From NCBI RefSeq assembly GCF_010548145.1, contig NZ_JAAGLN010000028.1, forward strand, positions 1 through 46,371: a stretch of 46,371 nt of DNA, in the 5' to 3' direction. The DNA is from Streptomyces sp. SID10853 (lineage in GTDB: Bacteria > Actinomycetota > Actinomycetes > Streptomycetales > Streptomycetaceae). A program made the position numbers and the translations under genes. Every line of letters starts with the position of its first letter. Within the stretch, counting starts at the first letter, position 1. Under the pieces are notes generated by a model. The model saw only the letters and a program-made list of their open reading frames with translations. It did not search any database and had not been told where the DNA came from. This document shows positions 1 through 8,496 of the stretch, one piece after another.

Positions 1-112
1 CGGCCCGGGGCGCGGCCGCGCCGGCCGGTGCGGCAAGCGGCAGGGTGAGCGTGGCGGCGCACGCGACGGCGATCGAGGCGGAGAGCACAGAGGCAGTCAT
101 AGGAGCACGCAT
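1..112 (-). CDS. N-terminus of a secreted protein (cut by window edge)
   Basis: Only the first 37 codons lie inside the window. Read leftwards from the ATG at 112 they give MRAPMTASVLSASIAVACAA followed by a Thr/Leu/Pro/Ala stretch and an A-P-A-G-A-A-A-P run. This is a typical signal peptide with an AxA cleavage region near residue 33. A second ATG (residue 5, position 100) is an alternative start. Neither has a convincing ribosome-binding site. The mature protein is outside the window, so no function can be assigned. The gene is divergent from the TIGR03089 gene. Confidence 0.55.
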   Translation of the reverse strand, partial: MRAPMTASVLSASIAVACAATLTLPLAAPAGAAAPRA

Positions 113-174
113 AGCTACGATTTGGACATACCCTCCGGTCCCTGTCCATCCCGGAACTGACGCCGCATCGGCCC

Positions 175-194
175 GGCGGGACGGCCGTCCCGCC
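175..194. promoter_or_regulatory. 20-bp perfect palindrome in a divergent intergenic region
   Basis: GGCGGGACGGCCGTCCCGCC is its own reverse complement. It sits in the 137-bp gap between the divergent secreted-protein and TIGR03089 genes, 55 bp upstream of the latter. It could be a regulator-binding site or a stable hairpin. Role inferred from symmetry and position only. Confidence 0.4.
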
Positions 195-249
195 CGGGAA
201 TCCGCGGCGGCGGCCGTCCCCGGCCGGGCCCGCGACGTACGCTTCCCGC

Positions 250-1005
250 ATGACTGCCAGCGACCACACCCCCGCCGACCTGCTGCTATCCGCACTCGCC
301 TTGGAACCGGCGCGTCCCCTTGTCACGTTCTACGACGACGCGACCGGCGAGCGCGTCGAACTTTCCGTGGCGACCTTCGCCAATTGGGTGGCCAAGACCG
401 CGAATCTGCTCCAGGGCGAGCTGTCGGCCGAGCCGGGCGACCGGCTCGCTCTGCTGCTCCCGGCGCACTGGCAGAGCGCCGTGTGGCTGCTCGCCTGTTC
501 CTCGGTCGGCGTGGTCGCCGACGTCGGCGGCGACCCGGCCGAGGCGGACCTGGTGGTGAGCGGCCCCGACACCCTGGAGCAGGCGCGTGCCTGCGGCGGG
601 GAGCGGGTGGCACTGGCGCTGCGCCCCCTCGGCGGCCGCTTCCCGCAGCCGCCGGCCGGCTTCGCCGACTACGCGGTCGAGGTCCCGAGCCAGGGTGACC
701 GCTTCGCACCGTACGCGCCGGTCGACCCGGACGCGCCCGCGCTCGCGGTCGGCGGGACCGAGCTGTCCGGCGCGCAGGTGGTGGAGCGGGCCATGCACGA
801 TGCGGCGGGCGTCGGACTCGCCCCGGGCGCACGGCTGCTGTCGGGGCGGCCGTACGACAGCTGGGACGGCCTGTCGACCGGGCTGTACGCCCCGCTGGCG
901 GCCGGTGCCTCGGTGGTGCTCTGCCGCAATCTCGGCCTGCTGGCCGACGGCGGCCTCGAAAAGCGCGTCGAGAGTGAGCGGGTCACCCACTCCGTCACGC
1001 ACTGA
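250..1005 (+). CDS. TIGR03089 family protein
   Basis: A 251-residue protein that I recognise as the actinobacterial TIGR03089 family. The family resembles a shortened N-terminal part of AMP-binding (adenylation) enzymes. Residues 20-85 carry the fold hallmarks: LVTFYDD, then the ANWVAKTANLL helix, then GDRLALLLPAHWQ. The phosphate-binding and catalytic C-terminal motifs of real acyl-CoA synthetases are absent and the length is half of theirs, so activity is doubtful. The start ATG gives MTASDHTPADLL. The gene precedes the LCP cluster on the same strand with a 149-bp gap. Function unknown. Confidence 0.8.
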   Translation: MTASDHTPADLLLSALALEPARPLVTFYDDATGERVELSVATFANWVAKTANLLQGELSAEPGDRLALLLPAHWQSAVWLLACSSVGVVADVGGDPAEADLVVSGPDTLEQARACGGERVALALRPLGGRFPQPPAGFADYAVEVPSQGDRFAPYAPVDPDAPALAVGGTELSGAQVVERAMHDAAGVGLAPGARLLSGRPYDSWDGLSTGLYAPLAAGASVVLCRNLGLLADGGLEKRVESERVTHSVTH

Positions 1006-1154
1006 TGGGCCACTCGTCTGGCCCACCCCAGGACGAGCCCCCGGGAACAGGCGCGCTCCGAGGTACATGATCGGGAGAAATCACCACCAAGCGCGCGGTT
1101 CAGTCGTCTGTCCGTTCCGGTCGGCGGCCCAGCGCGTCGCCGACTCCGTGAAGG

Positions 1155-2393
1155 ATGGACGCAGACGTGACGGACAGTGCTGGCACTCCGGACGACGAGC
1201 CGCAGACGGGCGGCCCGGACGAGGATCCGTCGAAGTCCGCCCCCGAGCCGCCGGCCGGGCGCAAACGGCACTGGGTGCGCTGGACCGCACTGGGCGTCGC
1301 GTTCGTCGTGCTCGTCGCCGCGGGCGTCGGCTGGTGGCTCTACAACAAGCTCGACCACAACATCAGGACGGACAACACGGCGACCGCCGAACTGCGGGCG
1401 TACGAGAAGGAGCGCCCCCCGCCCGTCGCGAACGGCGCCGAGAACATCCTGCTCATCGGGTCCGACTCGCGGGCGGGCGACAACAAGAAGTACGGCAGGG
1501 ACGAGGGTTCGCAGCGCTCCGACACCACGATCCTGCTGCATCTGTCCACCGACAAGAAGAGCGCGACGGCGGTCTCCCTGCCGCGTGACCTGATGTCGCA
1601 CGTGCCGAGTTGCATGAAGGCGGACAAGAGCCGTACGAAGAAGCAGTTCGTGCAGTTCAACTGGGCGTTCGAGTACGGCGGCACCGCCTGCACCGTCCGC
1701 ACCGTGGAGAACATGACGGGCATCCGGATCGACCACTACATGGTGGTCGACTTCGAGGGCTTCAAGGGCATGGTCGACGCGGTGGACGGCGTCCAGGTGT
1801 GCCTCAAGAAGCCGGTGAACGACAAGGACGCCCATCTCAAGCTGCCCGCGGGCCGGCAGACGCTCAACGGGGAGCAGGCCCTCGGTTACGTACGCGTCCG
1901 GCACTCCATCGGCAACGGCAGCGACACCGAACGCATGCAGCGCCAGCAGGAGTTCCTCGGTTCGCTGGTGAAGAAGGTGCAGAGCAACGGCGTTCTGCTG
2001 AACCCGACGCGGCTGTACCCGGTGCTGGACGCGGCGACCAAGTCGCTGACCACGGACCCCGGCCTTGACACGCTCAAGGACCTGTACAACCTGACGCGGC
2101 GGTTGCGGGACATCCCCACGCACAGGGTCCAGTTCCTGACGGTGCCGCGTGAGCCGTACGTCAACAACCGCAACCGCGACCAGCTCGTGCAGCCGGCCGC
2201 CGACCGGCTCTTCAAACGGCTCCGTGACGACGACCCGGTCACCGTGACGAAGGGCGGCACCGGGACCGCCGCCGGGGACCAGGGCACGCAGAGCGCGGGA
2301 GGCACGTCGGGTACCGGCGGAAAAGGCAAGCCGTCGCCCTCGCCGCAGGCCACTTTCCCGGGGACGAATGCGGCTTCGGCCGCCTGCGGGTAA
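1155..2393 (+). CDS. LCP (LytR-CpsA-Psr) family protein 1
   Basis: Predicted glycopolymer transferase that moves undecaprenyl-linked polymers onto peptidoglycan outside the membrane. A 42-residue charged cytoplasmic tail is followed by one membrane helix (about 43-63) and the LCP domain (about 95-245). The domain contains NILLIGSDSRAG, the aspartate of RSDTTILLH, SLPRD (141-145), the HYMVVDFEGF segment and YVRVRH, the Arg/Asp set that binds polyprenyl phosphate in this family. There is no LytR_C domain and the C-terminus is Gly/Ser/Thr-rich. A GTG four codons downstream (1167), preceded by AAGGATGGA, is an equally good start. First of five LCP genes in 8.6 kb. Confidence 0.93.
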   Translation: MDADVTDSAGTPDDEPQTGGPDEDPSKSAPEPPAGRKRHWVRWTALGVAFVVLVAAGVGWWLYNKLDHNIRTDNTATAELRAYEKERPPPVANGAENILLIGSDSRAGDNKKYGRDEGSQRSDTTILLHLSTDKKSATAVSLPRDLMSHVPSCMKADKSRTKKQFVQFNWAFEYGGTACTVRTVENMTGIRIDHYMVVDFEGFKGMVDAVDGVQVCLKKPVNDKDAHLKLPAGRQTLNGEQALGYVRVRHSIGNGSDTERMQRQQEFLGSLVKKVQSNGVLLNPTRLYPVLDAATKSLTTDPGLDTLKDLYNLTRRLRDIPTHRVQFLTVPREPYVNNRNRDQLVQPAADRLFKRLRDDDPVTVTKGGTGTAAGDQGTQSAGGTSGTGGKGKPSPSPQATFPGTNAASAACG

Positions 2394-2514
2394 AACAATT
2401 CTCAAACCCGTATCCGCAGGGCATGTGGATTGGGTGGTATGCCCAGTTGTAAGCGCCAAGGAATGTGTCCTGGACGTCGCTCGGCATTGATCCGGGCAGA
2501 TAGTGTGACGCGAT

Positions 2515-2546
2515 CCGGTGCATCCGGCCATGCGGCCGTGCACCGG
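2515..2546 (+). promoter_or_regulatory. Hairpin in the leader of LCP gene 2
   Basis: CCGGTGCA (2515-2522) pairs with TGCACCGG (2539-2546), and inside it CGGCC pairs with GGCCG. It lies 67 nt before the GTG start of the next LCP gene and is followed at 2558-2569 by a perfect 12-bp palindrome (CCGAGCGCTCGG). No T-run follows, so a leader structure or operator is more likely than a terminator. The rest of the 220-bp gap (2394-2613) shows no clear promoter. Confidence 0.4.
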
Positions 2547-2613
2547 AGGACGAAAGACCGAGCGCTCGGGGGGAGAGCGCCTCGCGTGGCACCGACGGAG
2601 GACACAGGCAACC

Positions 2614-4389
2614 GTGGACGCGCATAGCCGTGGGCGGGACGATATCGACCCCGCAGACCAGTGGGTGCTCAACCCGGAAACCGGCAATTACGAACTGCGA
2701 CTGAACCCCTCCGGAACGCAGTCGGGAGACAGATCGCCTTCGGATTCCGCATCCGCTCCCGGCCGCTCACGGCGCAGGGACTCGGTGCCCGAACAGTCCG
2801 CCGGCAGACGCTCGCAGCAGCAGTCACCTCCGCAGTCACCGCGCCGTGACGTACCGGGCCAGCGCAGCCGCCGGGCGTCGGGCAACGGCCAGGACGGCCG
2901 CGCCGGGGGCGGGCCGCAGACGCAGGCCGGCCGCCGCAAGCGCAAGCAGCAGAAATCGCGCCGGAAGAAGGCGCTGATGTGGACCGGCGGTGCGGTGGCC
3001 TTCGTCCTGGTCGCCGGGTCCACCGGGGCGTATCTGCTCTACCAGCACTTCAACGGCAACATCAACAAGATCGATGTGGTCGGCGGCACGTCGGGATCCA
3101 CCAAGGACCGGGCCGTGAACATCCTGTTGATCGGTACGGACAAGCGCACCGGCAAGGGCAACGAGGGCTACGGCGACAAGGGGAGTGTCGGCCATGCCGA
3201 CACCAACATCCTCTTCCACGTCTCCAAGGACCGGACCAACGCGACCGCGCTGTCCATCCCCCGTGACCTGATCACCGACATCCCGGACTGCCAGGTCAAG
3301 GAGCCGGACGGATCGACGAAGACGATCCCCGGCACCCAGCAGGTCCGCTTCAACACCAGCCTGGGGCAGGACTCGCGCGACCCGGGCTGCACCATGAAGA
3401 CGGTCAAGGAGATCACCGGCCTGACGGTCGATCACTTCATGATGGCCGACTTCAACGCCATCAAGACGCTCAGCACCGCGGTGGGCGGCGTCGATGTCTG
3501 TGTGGCGCACGCGGTGGACGACAAGGAGTCCCATCTCAAGCTCCCTGCCGGGAAGTCCAAGGTCGAGGGCGAGCAGGCGCTGGCCTTCGTCAGGACCCGG
3601 CACAGCTTCGGCAACCAGGGCGACCTGGACCGCATCAAGGTGCAGCAGCAGTTCCTGGCCTCGCTGATACGCAAGATGACCTCGGGTGACACGCTCACCA
3701 GCCCCACCAAGCTCTACAGCCTGGCGAATTCGGCGACCAAGGCGCTCACCGTCGACAGCGGCATCGGCAGCATCGACCGCCTCAAGAGCCTCGCGATGGA
3801 CCTGAAGTCGGTGAACCCGAAGAACGTCACCTTCACCACGCTGCCGGTCCTCGACAACCCGGCGGAGAAAATACACGCCACGGTCGTCGTGAACCCCACC
3901 CAGGCCGACCCGCTGTTCTCGATGATGCGCGACGACGTCTCGCTCACCGAGGTCAAGAAGAAGAAGAGCGAGGCCGCGAGCAAGCAGGAGGCGCTCCTCA
4001 AGGGGAAGCAGGCGAACGCATCCGACGTGCGGGTGAAGGTGCTCAACGGCGGGGCCCAGGCAGGATCGGCGCAGACCACGCTGACCTGGCTGCAGAACAC
4101 CGAGGGCGTACTGAAGTCGGAGAACGGCGGCAACTACAAGCCCGATCTGGCCAAGACGACCCTCACCTACGGGCCGAACCAGGCCGACCAGGCCCGCAAG
4201 CTCGCCGACATCATGGGCCTGCCCGCGTCGGCGCTCAAGCCGGGTACGAAGGACTCCGTCGGGCTCGCCCCGATGACCCTCGTCCTCGGTGCGGACTTCA
4301 AGGCCGCCGGCACACCCATCACGGCGCCGACCAAGGCGCCGGCCGATATCCAGAAGGTCGAAGCCGACAAGACCGTGTGCTCCAAGTGA
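2614..4389 (+). CDS. LCP family protein 2 with LytR_C domain
   Basis: A 591-residue LCP protein if started at the GTG at 2614, which has GGAGGA 11 nt upstream. An ATG 32 codons earlier is open but has no such signal and would lie in the leader hairpin region. The roughly 120-residue cytoplasmic tail begins with DPADQWVLNPETGNYEL and becomes Gln/Arg/Ser-rich. One membrane helix follows near 122-142, then the LCP domain with NILLIGTDKRTG, SIPRD (Ile where the paralogs have Leu) and AFVRTRH. A LytR_C domain beginning VRVKVLNGG occupies about 470-565. Predicted role: attachment of cell-wall glycopolymer outside the membrane. Confidence 0.92.
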   Translation: MDAHSRGRDDIDPADQWVLNPETGNYELRLNPSGTQSGDRSPSDSASAPGRSRRRDSVPEQSAGRRSQQQSPPQSPRRDVPGQRSRRASGNGQDGRAGGGPQTQAGRRKRKQQKSRRKKALMWTGGAVAFVLVAGSTGAYLLYQHFNGNINKIDVVGGTSGSTKDRAVNILLIGTDKRTGKGNEGYGDKGSVGHADTNILFHVSKDRTNATALSIPRDLITDIPDCQVKEPDGSTKTIPGTQQVRFNTSLGQDSRDPGCTMKTVKEITGLTVDHFMMADFNAIKTLSTAVGGVDVCVAHAVDDKESHLKLPAGKSKVEGEQALAFVRTRHSFGNQGDLDRIKVQQQFLASLIRKMTSGDTLTSPTKLYSLANSATKALTVDSGIGSIDRLKSLAMDLKSVNPKNVTFTTLPVLDNPAEKIHATVVVNPTQADPLFSMMRDDVSLTEVKKKKSEAASKQEALLKGKQANASDVRVKVLNGGAQAGSAQTTLTWLQNTEGVLKSENGGNYKPDLAKTTLTYGPNQADQARKLADIMGLPASALKPGTKDSVGLAPMTLVLGADFKAAGTPITAPTKAPADIQKVEADKTVCSK

Positions 4390-4437
4390 CACCAGGTCAC
4401 CGGGGAATACGCATACCTGAGTAGCAGGGGGGACCTG

Positions 4438-6111
4438 GTGGGACAGAGCAGCACGCGAGGGGAGGGGACTCGGCCTCGCGTTCCGGGAGCGAGGCAACCC
4501 GGCCGGCACGACAGCGCGTCCACCGCGCCGTCGGGGGCCGGCCGGAGGGCCCCGGACAGCGCTCCGGGCGGCGGGCGCGGGAACCGCAGACAGCAGACGT
4601 CGCGGCGGCGGGCCCGGCGCGGGAAACGCCGAATACTCCGCTGGGTGGCGGGAACCGTGGCACTGCTGGTCATCGGCACCGCGGGCGCGGGATATCTCTA
4701 CTACCGCCACCTGAACGGAAATCTGCAGAAGAGCGCCCTCAACCTCGGCTCCCACCAGGCCCCGAAGCCGACGGCCAACGCGGCGGGCCAGACCCCGCTG
4801 AACATCCTGCTGATCGGCTCGGACGCGCGGGACTCCAAGGAGAACCAGAAGCTCGGCGGCGCCAAGAACACCTTCGGCGGCGCCCCCCTGGCCGATGTGC
4901 AGATGCTGCTGCACGTCTCGGCCGACCGCACCAACATGTCGGTCGTCAGCCTGCCGCGCGACACCGTACTGAAGATCCCCCAGTGCACCGCCGAGGACGG
5001 CAAGACCTACCAGGCGACGGGCTGGACCCTCGCCAACGAGTCGCTCGGCCGCGGTGGCCCCGGCTGCACGGTGGCCACCTGGGAGTCCCTCACCGGCATC
5101 CACATCGACCACTTCATGAAGATCGATTTCTCCGGTGTGGTCTCCATGGCGGACGCGATCGGCGGGGTGCCGGTCTGTGTGGACGCCAATGTGTACTCGC
5201 ACACCCATGACGGCCACGGCTCGGGGCTCAAGCTGAAGAAGGGCACCACGTCGGTCAAGGGGCAGCAGGCGCTCCAGTGGCTGCGGACACGGTACGGATT
5301 CTGGCCGGACACCGACGTCATACGGACCAAGGCCCAGCACGAGTACATGAATTCGATGGTCCGCCGGCTGCGCGAGGGCACCAAGCTCACCGACCCCGGT
5401 GAGCTCATGGACCTCGCCGAGTCGGCCACCAGAGCGCTCAAGGTCGACGACGGGATCGACACGGTCAAGAAGCTGTACGACCTGGCCGGGGAGCTCAAGA
5501 AGGTCCCGACGTCGCGGATGACCATGACGACCATGCCGAACGTGAACTCCACCCGGCCCGGGTTCGAGGAGAAGGTCGACCCGAAGCCGGGCGACGCGGA
5601 GAAGCTGTTCGCGATGGTCAGGAACGACACCCCGCTGGACGGCAAGGGGGCGAAGAAGAAGCCCGCCGAGAAGGTCTCCGACGACCCCGCCGCGCCCAAG
5701 GCCGACATCGGTGTCACGGTGCGGAACGGCACCGGGGGCGACGGCGGGCAGCCGGCGCCCGGCCGGGCCGGCTCGGTCGCGGCGCTGCTGACCGGGCAGG
5801 GCTTCACCCGGGCCGTCGCCGATCAGACGCTTGATCCGCAGAAGACGACCGAGGTGCTCTTCCCCAGCGCCGATCTGGAGGGTGACGCCCAGGCGGTGGC
5901 GAAGGCGCTGGGTGTGCCGCTGAAGTCCGTGAAGAAGTCCACCGATGTCAGCGGGGTCACGATGGTCGTGGGAAGCGACTGGCGTGAGGGCACGACGTAC
6001 CCCAAGTCCACGGCGGACGACGGCAAGACACCGGACTCGGCCAACGCTCTCCACGGGGACGACAAGTCGGCGTGCATGCATGTCGACCCCGCCTACACCT
6101 GGACCTCGTAG
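4438..6111 (+). CDS. LCP family protein 3 with LytR_C domain
   Basis: A 557-residue protein. The GTG start follows AGGGGGG by about 6 nt. A basic cytoplasmic tail rich in Arg and Gly (1-66) leads into a membrane helix (about 67-87). The LCP domain contains NILLIGSDARDS, VSLPRDTVLKI, IHIDHFMKIDF and QWLRTRYGF, where the last Arg-His of the family becomes Arg-Tyr. A LytR_C domain starts at IGVTVRNGTGG and ends with a TMVVGSDW strand. The gene follows LCP2 by 48 bp, so the two are probably cotranscribed. A strong terminator closes the pair. Confidence 0.92.
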   Translation: MGQSSTRGEGTRPRVPGARQPGRHDSASTAPSGAGRRAPDSAPGGGRGNRRQQTSRRRARRGKRRILRWVAGTVALLVIGTAGAGYLYYRHLNGNLQKSALNLGSHQAPKPTANAAGQTPLNILLIGSDARDSKENQKLGGAKNTFGGAPLADVQMLLHVSADRTNMSVVSLPRDTVLKIPQCTAEDGKTYQATGWTLANESLGRGGPGCTVATWESLTGIHIDHFMKIDFSGVVSMADAIGGVPVCVDANVYSHTHDGHGSGLKLKKGTTSVKGQQALQWLRTRYGFWPDTDVIRTKAQHEYMNSMVRRLREGTKLTDPGELMDLAESATRALKVDDGIDTVKKLYDLAGELKKVPTSRMTMTTMPNVNSTRPGFEEKVDPKPGDAEKLFAMVRNDTPLDGKGAKKKPAEKVSDDPAAPKADIGVTVRNGTGGDGGQPAPGRAGSVAALLTGQGFTRAVADQTLDPQKTTEVLFPSADLEGDAQAVAKALGVPLKSVKKSTDVSGVTMVVGSDWREGTTYPKSTADDGKTPDSANALHGDDKSACMHVDPAYTWTS

Positions 6112-6127
6112 GCCGGGAGCGCACACC

Positions 6128-6175
6128 GGAAAGGGCCGGACCTGCTGCCTCGCGGCGGCGGGTCCGGCCCTTTCC
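6128..6175 (+). terminator. Strong hairpin terminator after LCP3
   Basis: GGAAAGGGCCGGACC (6128-6142) pairs perfectly over 15 bp with GGTCCGGCCCTTTCC (6161-6175). It is followed by CGGAGTTTT. It ends transcription 17 nt after the LCP3 stop codon. Confidence 0.85.
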
Positions 6176-6407
6176 CGGAGTTTTGACGGTGTCGCCGGCC
6201 GGGACCGGGAAGGCCCGGCGGGCGACACCATGGCGGACCGGCATGATCGCAGAAACAGCGGGCGCGGCGCCCGTGGGACGGTGACGTTACCGCGAACGAG
6301 GGACACCGGGCGCGGCGGCCGGGCGGCCTGCCCGGGATGTTGATCACAGCGGCTTACCGTGGTCGCTTCCCCTGTCCGCCCCTCGCGGAGGTGTCCCAGT
6401 TTCCCCC

Positions 6408-7841
6408 GTGCCCCCGCCTCCCCGCCGCAGAAGGCCGCCGCCGCGCCGCCCGCCCCGCCCCCGCTGGGGCATGCGCATCACCACCGCCCTGTCCGTCCTG
6501 GTGCTCGGCGCCGGCGGGATCGGCCATGCCCTCATCGGTGAGCTGGACGGGATCGGGCGCATCGACCCGTTCAAGGACATGAAGAACCGGCCGGCGCCCG
6601 GCCGCGGCATGAATGTGCTCCTCGTCGGCACCGACGGCCGCGACAAGATCACGCCCGCGGAGAAGAAGAAGTACCACCTGGGCGGCGCCCCCTGTCACTG
6701 CACCGACACGGTGATGCTCGTCCATGTCTCGGCCGACCGCTCCAGGGTGAGCGTCGTGAGCCTGCCCCGGGACAGCTACGCGGTGGTGCCCGAGCACACC
6801 GACCCGGCCACCAGGAAGCGCGTCAGCGCCCATCCGGTCCGCCTCAACGCCGCGTACGCCCAGGGCGGGCCCCAGCTCACGGTGCAGACCGTGGAGAAGA
6901 TGACCGGCGTGCAGATCAACCACTATCTGGAGGTCGACTTCACGAGCTTCATGAAGACGGTGGACGTGCTCGGCGGCGTCGACATCTGCACCGCCCGCCC
7001 GCTGAAGGACTCCTACACCGGGCTCGACCTGCCGGTGGGGACCAGCAAGCTCAACGGCGGCGAGGCCCTCCAGTACGTACGCTCCCGCCATCTCGACGCG
7101 GCGTCCGACCTGGGCCGGATGCAGCGCCAGCAGCGGTTCATGGCCTCGCTCATCGCCAAGACGACCAGCAGCGGTGTGCTGCTGAACCCGGTCAAGTTCC
7201 GCGATGTGGCGTCCACGGTCTTCGGCTCGGTCCGGGCGGACAAGGGGTTCGGCCCCGACGAGATGCTCTCGCTGGGGCAGGCGATGCGGGGCTTCAAGCC
7301 GTCGTCGTCGGAGTTCACCTCCGTACCCATCGGGCAGATGAACTACCGGGTGCCGGGCATCGGCTCCACGGTGAAGTGGGACCCGGCGAAGGCAGGGAAG
7401 CTCTTCAAGGAGATCCGCGAGGACGTGCCGATCGCCGTGCACAAGTCGGCCGGGACGAAGGCCCGGAAGGTCGACGTGCCCCCGAACCAGATCCGGGTGC
7501 AGGTCGTCAACGGCACATCGACCACCGGTCTTGCCGCCCGCGCGGACAAGAGCCTGCGTGCCACCGGCTTCCTCTCGTCGGTCGCGGCCGCGGTTCCCGG
7601 CAAGCCGGTGCCGTCGGACACCAAGCGCACGGTCATCGAGTACGACCCGCGCTGGAACCGGTCGGTGCGTTCGCTCGCCGCGGCGCTGCCGCACGCGGAG
7701 CTGCGCTCGGTCCCGGGGATCGGCTCCACGCTGAAGGTGACACTCGGCCCCGACTTCACGTCGGTGACGCCGGTACGGGCCGACGAACCGGATCCGAGCA
7801 GCGCCGGGGCGGTCACGGGCGACCAGGTGGTCTGCAAGTAG
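6408..7841 (+). CDS. LCP family protein 4 with LytR_C domain
   Basis: A 477-residue LCP protein with the shortest cytoplasmic tail of the five, an almost pure Pro/Arg stretch (1-20), followed by a membrane helix (about 24-43). The LCP domain shows MNVLLVGTDGRD, CTDTVMLVHVS, SLPRDSYAVV, QINHYLEVDF and QYVRSRHLD. A LytR_C domain begins at IRVQVVNGTSTTG. The GTG start at 6408 has only a distant GGAGG (about 16 nt). The in-frame ATG at 6471, giving MRITTALSVL, is the alternative and would delete the tail. The gene converges with the thioesterase gene, 12 bp between stops. Confidence 0.9.
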   Translation: MPPPPRRRRPPPRRPPRPRWGMRITTALSVLVLGAGGIGHALIGELDGIGRIDPFKDMKNRPAPGRGMNVLLVGTDGRDKITPAEKKKYHLGGAPCHCTDTVMLVHVSADRSRVSVVSLPRDSYAVVPEHTDPATRKRVSAHPVRLNAAYAQGGPQLTVQTVEKMTGVQINHYLEVDFTSFMKTVDVLGGVDICTARPLKDSYTGLDLPVGTSKLNGGEALQYVRSRHLDAASDLGRMQRQQRFMASLIAKTTSSGVLLNPVKFRDVASTVFGSVRADKGFGPDEMLSLGQAMRGFKPSSSEFTSVPIGQMNYRVPGIGSTVKWDPAKAGKLFKEIREDVPIAVHKSAGTKARKVDVPPNQIRVQVVNGTSTTGLAARADKSLRATGFLSSVAAAVPGKPVPSDTKRTVIEYDPRWNRSVRSLAAALPHAELRSVPGIGSTLKVTLGPDFTSVTPVRADEPDPSSAGAVTGDQVVCK

Positions 7842-7853
7842 GCGGCCGCCCGC

Positions 7854-8378
7854 TCAGTCGTCGATGCCGTCGGCGACGCGCTGCTCGCGGAGCTCCTTGA
7901 TCGCGCGGCGCCGGGCCAGCCGGTGGGTGCGGCGGATCTGTGCCTCCTCGTAGCGGCGCTTGTCGCGCTCGCTGCCGGGGACCACGGGCGGCACGGCCCG
8001 CGGCTTGCCGTCCGCGTCGACCGCGGCGAAGACGAGGTACGCGGTGCCGACCTGCTGGGCCGGGGACGACTCGTTCCACCGCTCGGCCAGGACCCGTACA
8101 CCGACCTCCATCGAGGACCGGCCGGTCCAGTTCACCTGGGCCTTGACATGGACCAGGTCTCCGACGCGGACCGGCTCCAGGAAGACCATCTCGTCCATCG
8201 ACGCGGTGACCGCGGGCCCGCCGGAGTGCCGCCCGGCCACGGCGCCCGCCGCGTCGTCCACCAGCTTCATGATCACACCACCGTGCACGGTACCGAGGAG
8301 GTTGGTGTCATTGCCCGTCATGATGTGACTCAGGGTGGTACGTGAGGCCGAGGTGGGCTTGCCCGGAAGATCTGTCAT
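7854..8378 (-). CDS. Acyl-CoA thioesterase (hotdog fold)
   Basis: A 174-residue protein of the BACH/YciA-like hotdog thioesterase family, which hydrolyses acyl-CoA to free acid and CoA in the cytoplasm. Landmarks are HIMTGNDTNLLGTVHGGVIM with its Asn-Asp and His-Gly-Gly, VDDAAGAVAGRHSGG, and VFLEPVRVGDLVHVKAQV. The C-terminal tail is very basic (RRTHRLARRRAIKELR). I start at the ATG giving MTDLPGKP, since upstream codons do not resemble the family. It is the only opposite-strand gene inside the LCP cluster, and nothing ties it to cell-wall work. Confidence 0.88.
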   Translation of the reverse strand: MTDLPGKPTSASRTTLSHIMTGNDTNLLGTVHGGVIMKLVDDAAGAVAGRHSGGPAVTASMDEMVFLEPVRVGDLVHVKAQVNWTGRSSMEVGVRVLAERWNESSPAQQVGTAYLVFAAVDADGKPRAVPPVVPGSERDKRRYEEAQIRRTHRLARRRAIKELREQRVADGIDD

Positions 8379-8496
8379 ACGTGCCAGCTTAGAGCCGCCC
8401 CGCACCACGGCACTTTGCATCAGGTCTGCAACAGCACTGCCCCGATTCCACACCCGCCCTGTAATACATACGCACCGTGACGGCACACTGGTCCAC

